This document shows positions 39,630-51,518 of a stretch of 64,000 nt of DNA, in pieces (position 1 is the first letter of the stretch; the number at the start of each line of letters is the position of its first letter). Where the stretch lies: positions 153,975,640 through 154,039,639 of the forward strand of contig CM043955.1 of NCBI GenBank assembly GCA_014529385.2, written 5' to 3'. A model generated the notes under the pieces. That model worked only from the letters and a program-made list of their open reading frames with translations. It searched no databases and was not told the origin of the DNA. The position numbers were made by a program, and so were the translations under genes. The DNA is from Adiantum capillus-veneris (lineage: Eukaryota > Streptophyta > Polypodiopsida > Polypodiales > Pteridaceae).

Positions 39630-41990
39630 TAGTGCTCGGGCTGCTTTGAAACGTATCGGCGATGATCAAGCAAACACAACTATATATTTAAGAAAGAGAG
39701 AGAAAGGGGGAGGGGGTGCTGGTTGCATTAATACCTTCTTACAAATCTGTCATGACAAATCAAAGTGAGATTAATACTTGTTCAACATAGCTTGCGTAAA
39801 TTTCACCACAACACATCACTAGAAAAGCCACCCCAATCACTGTCTTAAGGCCAGGGGAGTCCTCTCCACCCTGTCGCCCTCTTACAGTATGTGGGATTTA
39901 TGGCTAGATTGATGACAACACCAGAGACAAGCTATCAAGAACTTAAAAAAAAACCAAGACACTTACGCATCATTGTTGTCCATTACTTCACGTTGGAAGG
40001 GAGACAAAATATCCAAGATTAGTCCAAATCCACCCTCCTTGATTCAGCGAATGTTGGGCTTACACTAGTAGGAGAAATGATAGATTTCCTACTCTCAATT
40101 GAATGATCACTCTCTCTCTTACAATGGCATAGATTTCCCTTGCTAATCCCTTATTACAACACATGCACATGCATAAGACAATGAGCTTCCACTCAAGAGC
40201 TCCTTCTAGAGAGGTTGAGCTTGGCTTCTCAAGCTATAGCATAGTGCTCTTGCTTATGGCTTCCCTCTTTTATGCTAGCTACACCCTCCTTTTATAGCAA
40301 TTTTGAAGGCTAGGGTTACTCCTCTAACCATGGTTGGGTTAGATTTTCAGCAATTTATCTAATTTCTTTTGCTTGGAATTATCAAGAAGTTGGTGGGGAA
40401 AGAGAGAGGAGAGAAATGGAGGTGATAGGACTTTTCATAGTGGGTTAGTGTTAGTAGAGTTAGTATTAATTTACAAATGGAATTGAATATTTACAATGGG
40501 AGTATCCATGTAGGATACAAATAAGGAAGAAAAAACTCTTAAGAGGTAAGAAAAGGTGGATTTCTTACAAGGTTGATGCTCCAAGTGTCTTGAGTAGGGC
40601 CAATTTTGACGCTTGTTGACGGTCCACTAGCTTTGACGGTACATTTTTTCTCCACTCTTGACCTTCCTTGAGAGACAAGGTAATTGAAGCTGAGTAATCA
40701 ACCACCATGATGCTGTCTTTTAAGAGAAGAGGCTGAATTTTGTGGTTTTTTGATAGATATGGGTAATTTGGAGGAGGAAAAAATGAGACTAGGTGGTCAA
40801 TTTTGGAATGGAATTGTGTGTGGGAGGTATGAGTTCACCATGGTTTCTCTTATTCTTCAAGGTTGAGGAGAAGGTGAGTAGTGTGCAGAGAGGAGTGGTG
40901 AGAGAGATGGGGATGATGAGTGGAGAAGTGTGTGTGAAAGAGGAAAATGATAAAGTGGAAGAGAGAGTGTGGCTGCATAGCATGGAAAAACTGGGGTCCA
41001 CTAAAAAACTCATAGCTCACAGCTGGTAGCTCCAAAAATCATGAAAACATTTGAGGTGATTATTCAGATTATGGGCTACATTTTCTCTTTTGACCACCAC
41101 TCCAAATTCGGAGTGGAGATAGGTGCCAAAATTCTCACCAAAAAGCCTGTTTTTTATGCCTGCAAAAGTCTTTTAGTGGCCCCCTCCTTTGTTGAATTTG
41201 TACAATGCATCCAAGAGTGAGCCCCTCCTTTGTCATATTATAATACAAAGCATTCAAGTTGCCCTTGACCCATGCATGGAGGAGGATTATTGGTGAAATA
41301 AGAAATATATACATGGTGGGACTAGTGTATGGACTATTCATGGACTTTAGCTCAATGAGCACATGGTGTTAGAATAATGAGTAAAAATAATAATAAAAAT
41401 ATGGAGGAGTTATGGATATGGAAAGATATTGGAATCATATGATATGGTCCCTCCTTGAATTATTTTGGGTGAAAGAGGAAAATGTATGCAAGTAAATAAT
41501 ATAATAAAAGTAACCAATGAGTAGAAATCAATTTTTTGTTTTCACGAGGGTGAGGGTGAAAATGTGGGAGTGATTTGTATAAAGGAAAAATATGAGGTTA
41601 GAGTATGTACATATTGGCAAAAAAATAAAATTATGGTGTAAGAGGATGAAAGAAGGTGTACATAGGTTTAATAAAACACACACCTAAGTAGAAATATTTA
41701 AATAAAATATCAAAATAATTATAAAAAATCCCTATATTTAGGCCATATATACAATGAAATATTTACACCCAAAGAGGCCATAATATACTTTTATTTTATT
41801 TTATTTTTTTTGGCTCACCTAGCTCAGTGACTAGCTAGCTGAGAGTTTTTAAGAAGATATGGGAAAAGTCCGTGACTCACGCACGCCTATGTACAGTGAA
41901 ATGGTAGAGATAGCCACAGTGTTTGGGTGATTTTGGTAGGGTGAGGTAACTCACTGTGGCAATTACAAAGAGCCGAAAAAACGGCTATCA
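39291..41990 (-). repeat. 5' LTR of element III
   Basis: 2700 bp, partner of 29649-32317, with the same TGAGG and CTATCA ends. The minus TATA box is at 40289-40296. The GA microsatellite (39550-39632) is longer than in the partner and explains most of the length difference. Confidence 0.95.
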
Positions 41991-42591
41991 ATATATATAT
42001 ATGAAAACATAGGGAATGAAATGAGGGCCCCCATTTGTTTTTATTGATGTATATTTTTTTACAAGAGGTAAGAAAGAATACCTGTAGTTAATAGGAATTT
42101 AGTGAAAGGCAATGACTGATGGTGAAAGGTATTTTTGAGGTTTTTTTTTGGGAGTGGATTCACACCAAAAATAAGGGAAGCTTGCATGAAATTATTTTTT
42201 ATAGAATACATCGTAAGAAAGATCATGGTCATGGTGAGTAAATGTACATAACGTACTTAGATAAATAACACCTCACCTAGGCATACCTATTTAAATAAAT
42301 ACAAAAATAATTTTAATAAAAATTCCCTATATTTAGGCCCTATATACAATGAAACACTTATACACAAAAGGGCCATAATATATTTTGGCTTTTATTTTTA
42401 TTTATTTATTTTGGCTCAACTAGCCCAATGACTAGCTACGTGAGGGTTTTTAAAGAGATATAGGAAGAATCCCGTAACTCACACACTCCTATGTACAATG
42501 AATGGGTGAAGATAGCCATAGTGTTTGGGCGATTTTGGTAGGGTGAGGTAGCTCACTGTGGAAATTACAGAGAGCCAAAAAACGGCTTTCA
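41991..42591 (-). repeat. Right LTR of element II, piece 3
   Basis: Matches 21735-22303 of the left LTR (TACAAGAGGTAAGAAAGAAT, the AT-rich U3 start) and ends CGGCTTTCA. It completes the LTR broken by element III. Confidence 0.85.
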
Positions 42592-43349
42592 ATATGCTAG
42601 ATGCTGACCAAAGGGAAGAGTAGATGGAATGGCCTATGGATTATAATGGAGATGCTATGGATATAGGTTCTTTGGATTAGGTATGCATTGAAAGTGAAGC
42701 TGATTGGGGCTTTGATGATGCCAAACTTGCCATGGATGAAGATATGTAGGTGCTTGTGGATAGAGATTTGACCAGGATACAGGTGATGCAAGGGTTAGCC
42801 CTCCAAAAGAGGAGATTCCATTGGTGGATGAGCAGTGTGCTATGATTGTGCCTACAGAGGCTGATGTGGAGGAGTGTTGGTATCAACCGCAATGCTATGT
42901 GGCGGAGGTTTCTTGTATGGAGAGCCTCACTTTATATGGTTGGGAGGATGGATCGGGATCTATTGTTCTGTGTGTCAATTTACAAGATGAGTTTGTGGCT
43001 AAAGGTAGTTGGAGAAAGCAGGTTGATGGTTTGGAGAAGCACTGTGGCAAGGTGTTGCAAGTGAAGGGTGAGGGCCAGATTGTCCTATTTGATCTAGAAG
43101 GTGTGGGTGGTTATTTGTACGACGTAGCAAGTGGTTGGCCATTTGATCTAGGTGAAAGCTACTATGTGATGTAGGGGGTGGGGAAGCCCACTAGAGGTTT
43201 GGCAGTAGTAGCAGGCAGACTAGGGCCTTTTGCATACAATATGGTAGTGGTTTTTGGTTTGCTAATAGTGGTTGCTAGTTTTTTCACTTTCTTAAAGAAT
43301 AAAGTAGTTTTTTGGTCGAACATGAATGTTCAACAAGGAGGCTGGGCAA
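42592..43349 (+). pseudogene. 3' coding end of element O with a C-terminal membrane segment
   Basis: From 42821 one register is open to 43453 except for a TAG at 43172-43174. The first part (LTLYGWEDGSGSIVLCV, VLFDLEGVGGYLYDV) looks globular and beta-rich. After the stop comes a clear hydrophobic helix (YNMVVVFGLLIVVASFFTFL, about 43235-43295) followed by a basic turn. It ends at the element's PPT and 3' LTR, the position of env-like ORFs in some plant retroelements. No sequence similarity to a known envelope was recognised. Confidence 0.45.
43332..43349 (+). promoter_or_regulatory. Polypurine-rich tract of element O
   Basis: AACAAGGAGGCTGGGCAA directly precedes the LTR start TGTTGGTGCAACC. 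The tract is imperfect. Confidence 0.5.
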
Positions 43350-43513
43350 TGTTGGTGCAACCTAAGTGTGTCGACCTTAGCAAAGGGCACATACAGGGAT
43401 GTGTATGCTTACAGATGCATGGTAGAGGGCTAGAGAAAATGGGAAGAGCCTAGCTAGGCAAGTGACAGCGGAGATGTATTCACTATGTGGTTTCTTAGAT
43501 CAAAAGGGCTCCA
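43350..43513 (+). repeat. 3' LTR start of element O, truncated
   Basis: Ungapped match to 16810-16973. It gives the + orientation and outer limit of the nested stack. Confidence 0.65.
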
Positions 43514-43731
43514 GGGTATAAGAGTATGCGTGCATGTGCGATGAGGTGCAGTGCGTGCGGGGAAGGGGAGGAGCACAAGAGTGGTGTGGGTGGAGCAACC
43601 TCTAAAAGTGGTGAGTGAGGTGCTTCTTATTCATATATGTATAATCAATAAGGACATGTACACAAGGTGGGTGGGTGGTCGGACATGAGATGTACGTCTT
43701 GTGCAAAAGGCGTAGCGCCTTTACCCCAACA
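43514..43731 (-). repeat. 3' LTR of a minus-strand copia-like element
   Basis: On the minus strand it begins TGTTGGGGTAAAGG and is preceded by the tract CTTTAAGTGGGAGTT (43732-43746), a typical copia PPT-LTR junction. The left limit is approximate. Confidence 0.55.
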
Positions 43732-43817
43732 AACTCCCACTTAAAGGTGATGCGCCGATAAGTGAGGCCTACTAGCTAAACTGCTAGTATGTACAAGAAA
43801 CTAGGTTAGAGTCTCTC

Positions 43818-44342
43818 TCAACCTATGCCCACTGGCTCACTCTGGCAATCTACACGCAATTGTATCGGCTCTGGTGGTAGGTGAGTGTGCGTACCCAGGC
43901 AAGAGCTTGCACGTAAATCCCGTAGAATACTCTGTATGGTCTGCAAAACTCCAATATGCATCATGCTAGTGTCAACCATCGCACGACTGACAACCCCGAC
44001 TACAAATGCTCCCACTACAGCTGCTAGATCGGGCCTCAACACTAACAAGTCAAACATGAGACGCCCAAACATTGACAAATTATATGCAAACGTGGTTGTT
44101 CTCGCCTCCCCTATGCTATCTACAATCAGTGCATCATCAGGACTACCCATCACGTATGGATGTATCAACACCAACACTGGGAAACCTACATCCCTGTCAC
44201 CCATAGGCAAAAATGTGTGTCCTAGCACCAACTCATTATCCTCTAACATGAGCATGTCAAAGAACTCCATATCTGTCAGCTCTATCTGTGTCTCTAGGGA
44301 GCAGCCGTGCTCTACCTCTACCTGCACAAACTCTGACAACAC
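43818..44342 (-). CDS. Unrecognised minus-strand open frame (174 codons)
   Basis: An open frame inside the minus copia remnant, acidic at the N-terminus with hydrophobic middle stretches (DLAAVVGAFVVGVVSRAM). It matches no copia domain I know. It may be a chance frame or captured sequence. A 56-bp tandem repeat (44348-44460) overlaps its start. Confidence 0.25.
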   Translation of the reverse strand: MLSEFVQVEVEHGCSLETQIELTDMEFFDMLMLEDNELVLGHTFLPMGDRDVGFPVLVLIHPYVMGSPDDALIVDSIGEARTTTFAYNLSMFGRLMFDLLVLRPDLAAVVGAFVVGVVSRAMVDTSMMHIGVLQTIQSILRDLRASSCLGTHTHLPPEPIQLRVDCQSEPVGIG

Positions 44343-44521
44343 CTATTGTGTCTCACTAGAGCACTACCTCTCTACCTCTGTCTCTACAGAGTCTACACCT
44401 GTTGTGTCTCACTAGAGCACTGCCGCTCTACCTCTGTCTCTATAGAGTCTACTGGCACGTCCTACACAGCTAAAAGCTCTATCTTGGGAGCATGGTGGAG
44501 CTGTCTCATTGAGATCAATCT

Positions 44522-44854
44522 CTATCTCAGTTGAGGAACATAACACACATGATATAGCATGTATGACGCACGGCTAGGCAAAGATAAACAAACATCTAAT
44601 TCACCCTCTATGTCAAACACCAAAACATTGGCCAAGTGTAGAAAACCAAAACTCCCACTAGAGAGGGTCCTAAACCAGTCACGATGCGGTGTGACATGGA
44701 AAACTGCATCCTCATCTAACAACCAATGTGGAGAAGTGTCACTGCTCAAAGATATGTAACCAAGAGGAACGCTAAAGGCACCTGTGACATCATCGTCACT
44801 GGCATATGAAGCCACTACTCTAGCATGTGTCAGAACCTCATGTGCACCATGCAT
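44522..44854 (-). pseudogene. Copia-type protease remnant with altered active site
   Basis: The copia protease layout is recognisable: HWLLDEDAVFHVTPHRDWF, then a beta-rich stretch and YHVCYVPQLR. The catalytic Asp-Ser-Gly is Asp-Glu-Asp here (about 44707-44716), which should abolish activity. It follows the PPT-LTR junction in the minus direction with no RT or integrase between, so the element is heavily deleted. Confidence 0.6.
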
Positions 44855-46334
44855 ATATGTCCAATACTATCTCATATGCCTGAAACAATGGCGCCTAATG
44901 TGCCGTGGGTGACCACCATGCCAACAACATACGTGTCGGCAAGAACAAGACCGCCGTCTCTCACTGTCACAAATGTTTGCTACCATAAATGAATGCAAAA
45001 ATGGCAACAAAGTGGGAGATCACTTGACCACTACACAATCATGAAAACCATGACCAATTGCATCAAAACCGATGCTCACATATGCATAAAACAACTCCAC
45101 GATCTGCTATTTGCAAGCATAAACTGGGACAAACTGCTCAATCGAGCATAAAGCACATAACCATATATGCAAGTAGAGAGTAAACTAGCTCAAAATGCAT
45201 CCCACAAACTTCCTGCAAAAGTCTACCTATGAAACGTGTGATTGTCTATCTGTAGCCACACAAGCATACACAATCCTCACTCCTACGAGAGTGGATACAA
45301 GAACACCAAGCTATGTCCAAGCTGACAAAACTTGTCAAAGTGAGAGTAAACACTCAATCACTGTCAAAGTAGGAATATATCAATCACTGTACAAGATTGC
45401 ATAACACTGCAAACTTTTATGGCAAGAAGACGGGGAAATTCGAACAGAATTTCCTTTGCAAATTGAGTCAAAACTCAACACAAACCGTAAGCCAAAAAAT
45501 TGCAGATAACAGCTGTAATGGGATTCAACTCGACCACTAAACCATCGGAGAGTAAACTGCAAACACGCAAAACCATGGCGAGAAAATCTGGGAAAAATCA
45601 TGCAGAGTTTTCCATGAAAACTGAAAAGAAACTCAAAAATCTCACCAAATACTCATGAAAATAAACACCTAGTGTCTAAATTCAAAATCCACAAATGGCA
45701 TACATAGCACTACCAAAACCATGGCAAAACAGCTCACACGTGACCGAGTGGCTCTACAGATGTATACCTGTCCAAAGAACATCTATAAACTTGCAAACCT
45801 GCTACCTGCGAGAGCTATAGCTAGCTCAAACTATATCCACATAATGCATATATAGCATGGAACTGCACCAAACTGTGCAAAAAAGCTCTCTGAAATTCTC
45901 CAAATGGTCGTACATGAGCACTACATGTGCCGCATAAGCTATACTGCAAAGACTATGTAACCTGTGAGAAAAACCGTTGGAAAACTGGAAAACACTACCT
46001 CATCGGTCGGTAAACATGTCGACCGGAAATGCCATCCAAAAGCCAAGTGCGCTCAAGTGAGCAGTATCTGTCGGTGTGTGCAATCAAAGCCGAAAAATTG
46101 GGAAGCTATAATGGTCAAGGAGAGTACGTCGAAGCTGACTCTGCTTCGGAATGGGTGCTAGAGGAGAGTTGATGCCACGGAGAAGAAAATCACCAAAAAA
46201 ATCGACAAAATTGGACCGATGTTGGGTGATGTCTGGGCTTACTTGCTTGTGCCTGTGTACATGAGCGCACGCTAGAGCGCTCTCTCTCTACCTCTCTCTA
46301 GCAAGCCTGCTCTCTCTCTACCTCTCACTCACAT

Positions 46335-46401
<67 letters not shown>

Positions 46402-47455
46402 GCTCTCTCAGCTCGCTCTCTATCACTCACACTCGCACTCTTTCTCGGGATTTGTGTGAGCCGGGATGTGAGAGATCGAGGAATCAAAGAGGTTGGGGGG
46501 GGGGGGGGGTTGTTGTTGTTGATGAGAACCCCGTGGGAGCTATCCCTTGCACACAAAGAGTGTGTAGAGGCAAAGGTTTTAAAAACACTTTAATTTTTTT
46601 GCACACTGTCGGACTGTCAAAAAAAGACCTGAGTGTCTGACGAGCGCCTGTCAGACACGCTGCTACTACTCGCTAGCACTATGTTAGCCTCTCTCTCACA
46701 GCCCTATCGACTGCTCGCTATCTACTGTGTCTAGAAATTGAGTGTGTGTATGTGTGTAGCCACACACTTGCAAGCTTTTTAATTGCAATGCTTTGGTCTC
46801 GATGCCGACCTGCCTTGCTCTGCCCGGTTCTAATTTGCAAGCGTTGCCTGAGAGTCTCCAATTGCTTTCCAGGTGCCAGTGCTGCCTTCGATTGCTTTGC
46901 GCGAAAGGTGCCCAATTCTGTGCCTGCAACAAAATTCCCCTTGTTTTTGTTGCCAAGATGCTCCAAATTCTCCCCCAACAATGGCAATGCTCTACCCGAA
47001 TGTGCTCGAAATTTCCAAGCTTGCAAGCCTTTACGGCTGTTGATTTACATGTCCAGAGTGCCTGTCAAGCTCTACTTCCTGAGAGTTTCCAAGCTTCCTT
47101 TGATCGCTGCTTCTTGCTTTCTATGCTCAGTGTTGGCTCCACAAGCTTCCTTTGCTCACTTTGTCCAATTTTTGTGAGCTTTGGCGAGCTTTCATAAGTT
47201 GTCAAGTATACTAGGCAAGCTTGAAGAGATTTGTCTGCTCAGATTTATGATTCGGGCTCATTTTGGCCTTCATTTTCACTACAGGTAGTACTGCACAGGC
47301 TATTTTGTCATTTTGTGCAGAATTTTTGTCAGTGCCATTTTCTACATAACAGGTCCCTTACAGTCTTCTATGGTTTTTGCTATATAGCACATGTTGTTCC
47401 CGCTTTGTTTCTCCTCATTTCGAGCAATTTTCACATCAGGTGCAGGCATTCACCA
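44855..47455. other. Non-coding region with microsatellites
   Basis: No supported gene over 2.6 kb. It holds CT-rich repeats (46281-46400), a 15-base G run (46495-46509) and a Cys-rich-looking stretch of overlapping frames at 46746-47197 that shows no conserved motif. The right part may be the LTR or leader of the copia remnant that follows, but no PBS was found. Confidence 0.4.
46334..46400. repeat. (CT)n microsatellite
   Basis: About 33 CT units with one TT interruption near 46380. Confidence 0.95.
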
Positions 47456-50400
47456 TGGCCGACAACAACACATATGTGTTCAGACTGTTGATGCCTTGCC
47501 AGATTCTTAACAGACTTTTGGTAGTACTTGGAGACTTATGACCCAAGGAAATCATGAATTTGTCAAGTTGATACATTATGCACATTGCTATTGCAAGAGT
47601 CGCTTTCTAGAAAAAACAAGACTAAACACCGTGCAATTGAACATGCCTTTATTGCTGCTCAAAGCAAAGGTGGTAACAGTAATGCAACTACTTCTCATGG
47701 TTCTTCTGTGAGTGAAAAATCACCTATTCCTAATGCTTCTTTTTTCGTCTGTAAATTCTGGTGATAAGGGCAAAAAGAAGATGCATTGCCATTATTGTAA
47801 AGCTAATATCACTTGATCAAGCAGCATCCTAAGTTGAAGGCCAAAGAGGCTAAGAAGAAAGAGGATGGTTCTACTACTAATGTAGCTATTGCTTAGTCTT
47901 TTGGTGAAAAGAGACTGTGATGTTGATGTTGATTGCAGGACGGGCTTTTAGTGCAGAGTGCACTTATAATCCCACTGTCCATGATGCATGCTTGTTAATT
48001 GCTGCAGATTCACATGTGTGGTATTTTGATAGTGGTGCTACAAAGCACATTACATCGTGATTTATTCACCTCTCTTGAGTTTGTCACTCATGGAAATTCA
48101 ATTACTTGTGCCAACAATGCCTCTTATCTGGTTCAGGGAGTTGGAAAGATTGTGCTTACTACTGCAAATGACAGTTCTTTCACACTTGTTGATGCACTTT
48201 ATGTACGTGGGATCAAGAAAATCTTTTGTCTGTATCTGCACTTGCTAGACTTGGACTTGTAGTCAAATTTGTGGATGACAAATGGAATGTACATGATCTC
48301 AATTTTGGTGATGAAATTGTTGCCTCTGGCATTTTATGTTGTGGCCTGTATAAGCTCACTTTGTATGACATAAGTGTGTTCAAAATTTTGCAAATGCAGC
48401 CGTGGATTCTAAGGCTATTGCAGATGCAAAACTTGTTTGGACATTTGGATTTTTGCAATTTGCTACGTTTGCAAAAATATGATATGGTTGCTTCTTTGCC
48501 GCCTCTTGAAGCACCTGTCAAACATGTCTGTGAACGCTGTATTTTGGGTAAGATGCAACGCTCTAAGTTTCCAAAGGATGGTTCAGTTAGGGCCACATGT
48601 AGGTTGCAGCTTGTGCATAGTGATGTTTGTGGGCCCATGCAAACTCCGTGCTTGGGAAATTACCTTTACTTCATGACTTTCATTGATGATTACTCATGGG
48701 TATATCCACTTAAAGAAAAGTATTTATGTGCTTCAAACATTTTTTGGCTATGGCTGAAAATGTCTCAAAATGTACTATGGGCACCCTCCGTTCCGATCGA
48801 GGGGGAGAGTATATGTCTCATGAATTCAATGCATTTTTGGCTAGTGATGGGATAAAACACCAATGTATAGTTCCTTATACGCCTCAACAAAATGGTGTTG
48901 CTCAGAGGAAAAAAAAGTCACTTACGAAAATGGCACGATGTATGGTCAAAAGTCAAGCTTTGCCACATTTGTTATGGCTTGAAGCCATCATGTGTGCCAC
49001 TTACGTACTTAATAGGTGTCCTACAAAAGCTTTGCAGTCTATGATCCATATGAAGCATGGCATGATAGAAAGACTTCTATTGAGAAAAGTCACTTACGAA
49101 AATGGCACGATGTATGGTCAAAAGTCAAGCTTTGCCACATTTGTTATGGCTTGAAGCCATCATGTGTGCCACTTACGTACTTAATAGGTGTCCTACAAAA
49201 GCTTTGCAGTCTATGATCCATATGAAGCATGGCATGATAGAAAGCCTTCTATTGAGAACATGCGTGTTTTTTACTGTTTGGCATATGCTTTGGTGTCACA
49301 AACACAACGCAAAAAATTGGATGATAATGTTGTCAAATGTATTTTTGTTGGTTATAGTGTTGAAAGAAAAGGTTACAGGTTGTATCATCCATAAACAAAG
49401 CATATTGTAGTTTCACGGGATCTTGTGTTTGTGAAAGATTCTGTGCAGCCCTTGTTGTCATGTACTAGAGACAGTAATGTAAGCTCACATGACATTTATG
49501 ACACTTTGTTGCCTCTTTTCAGTGGTGGAAGTTCGAATATAAATTCCAATGAGGAAAATGTACAGCTTATGGGGGTTTCTAAAAATGTTACACATCAGCC
49601 TATTACTGATGCAGATGTACATGATGTACTTGATGAGGAAAGGACTGAAAATGAGTAGGCTAGAGGTATGCCAAAATGGCTGGTGCATACCTTGCGTGAC
49701 ATTAAATTGGATGCACCTTTGTCTAGTCAGACTTGTTCAAGCTCTCGCCATGCATCTTATGCATCGGATTGCTATGCTTTGGATGTGTCTATCTTACATG
49801 ATATTGAGGAACCTCTGTCTTTTGTTGAAGCACGGAATTCAGAAAATTGGATAGCTGCCATGCAATCAGAATATGATGCACTTATAAAAAATGACACATG
49901 GAATTTATGTGATTTGCCTCCTGGCAAAAAGGCCATTGGTACAAAGTGGGTCTACAAGTTGAAACGCAAGCGGGATGGTGAGATTGATCGTTATAAGGCT
50001 TGACTTGTTGCAAAGGGTTATGCACAACAAAAAGGTATAGATTATGAAGAGACTTTTTCTCCCACTTGTCGTATGACTACTGTGCATTTTCTATGTGCAT
50101 TGGTAGCTCATTTTGGTTGGGATGTACATCAGTCAAACATTGCTACTGCTTCCTTGAATGGTGACATATTTGAGTAAGTTTATGTAACGCAGCCTCACAG
50201 TTTTGTCAAGAAAGGACAAGAGGATAAAGTGTACAGATGTAAGAAAGCTTTGTATGGGTTGAAGGAATCTCCTTGTGCTTGGTATGAGAAGGCTAGCACT
50301 CATTTGGTCAAACGTGGATTTTGTAACAATCCAACAAAAAGCACATTGTATGTAAAGCGTGAGGGGCAATGCACTTCTCATTGTGGTTCTTTATGTGGAT

Positions 50401-50505
50401 GATTTGTTGATCACTGGATCAAATGAGAGACATATTGTTGAATTAAGGCTGATTTGAATGCTACTTTCAAGATGAAAGATTTGGGGTTGTTGCATCATTA
50501 CTTGG
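47456..50505 (+). pseudogene. Ty1/copia gag-pol remnant, truncated in RT
   Basis: From the ATG at 47456 it runs through a degenerate gag. The zinc knuckle is ruined (CHYCK remains at about 47790). Protease WYFDSGATKHI is at about 48018-48050. The pre-integrase region and integrase finger (CERCILGKMQRSKF, 48530) follow, then the integrase core (HSDVCGPM, YTPQQNGVAQR at 48880) and RT (KWVYKLKRKRDGEID at 49945, YVDDLL at about 50394). Many frameshifts and stops occur, for example TGA at 50001-50003 where KARLVAKG is expected and TAA at 50175-50177. RT stops at 50505 where a minus-strand Ty3 LTR starts, so RNase H is missing. Confidence 0.9.
48913..49256. repeat. 172-bp tandem duplication in copia integrase
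   Basis: Two direct copies with period 172 (GTCACTTACGAAAATGGCAC at 48917 and 49089), with one mismatch seen between them. 172 is not a multiple of three, so the duplication shifts the frame. It must be recent compared with the decay of the rest. Confidence 0.95.
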
Positions 50506-51518
50506 TGTGGGACGGGTGTCTAACCTCACTCCTATCTTACTGCAGACATAACAAGAACCACAAATATAATTGTCAATCCATGGGACAAAGCTGACTCGAC
50601 TAGTGCATAGAGACTACAAGAGGTTGTCAATCTCTTGAAAAACAACAAACAACTCGCATCTAACTCAAGCTACACTCAAATGACATAAATCACCAAAAGC
50701 CAATCGTTCGCCGCCAAATAAATCACATCCGTTACAACATCAAATGACATCCAAACGTAATGAAACTTCTAGGACATGTTTATAAGACCTAAGCACACAA
50801 GCTTATGATCTCAAATCTCACTTTAGGTCAAGTGAAAAAATCACGATTATTAACAGCAATGAGTTTTTGACCTAGTCATTTTTTTAACCCAGAATGCATC
50901 TAAATGCTTAGCAATGATGTCCCAATACCCCGCTTATACTTATTTTATGATTTCTAGGTTTAAATTTCTACTTATGATGAAATTAGGCTGCGGGTCGGTG
51001 ACATCAAAAGCTACCGATTACCATGAAATGCTTACATCAATGCATAGAGCTCTTACCTCCGGTTGCAACGCAACAGACGGCACTGCAATGTGACAACCAG
51101 GAAGGGAGTAGGAAGCACGAGAAGGAGAGAAGTGAGTGCCATTAGCTCATGCTGTATTTCTATTATCCAAAACTTCATCAAAACTTTACAAAGTTGGCTT
51201 TTATACCTTAGCCAAGGTTTAAAATGTGTCATGTCCGGTGCCCAAGATCTTTAAGTCTCCACACTTATTGTATTTACAACCTAGGTACACTAATTGTCCT
51301 ATGATTTACATCTTTGAACTCTTATTGAGCCCGTAACACGTTACAATTATCACAATGGCTAAATAAATCGAGAAATAACAATACATGGCCATTTTGGAAA
51401 AATGTGAAAAGTGTGTAACTCCAATCTTCACTGCTTCTTCATATTCATCTTCGATGTGCATTCATAAGGCTTTGATCTTTACCAGATCATGTTAACTGAT
51501 GTCGGCTCAGTTAACATT
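50506..51518 (-). repeat. LTR of a minus-strand Ty3-like element
   Basis: On the + strand it begins TGTGGGACGGG and ends CAGTTAACA. Right of it TTCCCCCCTTCCAATTTT gives, on the minus strand, a purine tract immediately before TGTTAACTGAGCC. It interrupts the copia RT exactly. No partner LTR is in the window. Confidence 0.75.

Larger units (their letters stand above)
29649..41990 (-). mobile_element. Young Tat-like Ty3/gypsy element III, nearly intact
   Basis: A 12.3 kb minus-strand element inserted in the right LTR of element II. Its LTRs of about 2.7 kb differ at some 25 positions by eye (about 99%), so insertion is recent. From its 5' end the order is LTR, PBS, four small leader ORFs, gag, one UGA, pol with CCHC, protease, RT, RNase H, second RNase H and integrase, then PPT and LTR. 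Dual RNase H marks the Tat group of plant Ty3 elements. Flanks are AT microsatellite, so no clear target duplication can be called. Confidence 0.93.
19583..42591 (-). mobile_element. Tat-like Ty3 element II, old, split by two later insertions
   Basis: LTRs begin TGAGG and end in CTATCA or CTTTCA on the + strand. The left LTR is 19583-22303, the internal region 22304-25395, and the right LTR is in three pieces: 25396-25505, 27670-29648 and 41991-42591. The flanks share ATAT (19579-19582 and 42592-42595), a 4-base target duplication. Internal coding is on the minus strand and has lost two large blocks relative to element III. The right LTR was cut by the tubulin-bearing element and by element III. 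Confidence 0.88.

Noticed and set aside
46329-46640. Ser-Leu-rich and Arg-Glu-rich open frames
   Set aside because: They come from the CT microsatellite and the adjacent G run.
46746-47197. Cys-rich overlapping + strand frames of 134-143 codons
   Set aside because: Two frames of equal quality overlap, with no motif, no start context and no similarity; taken as chance frames.
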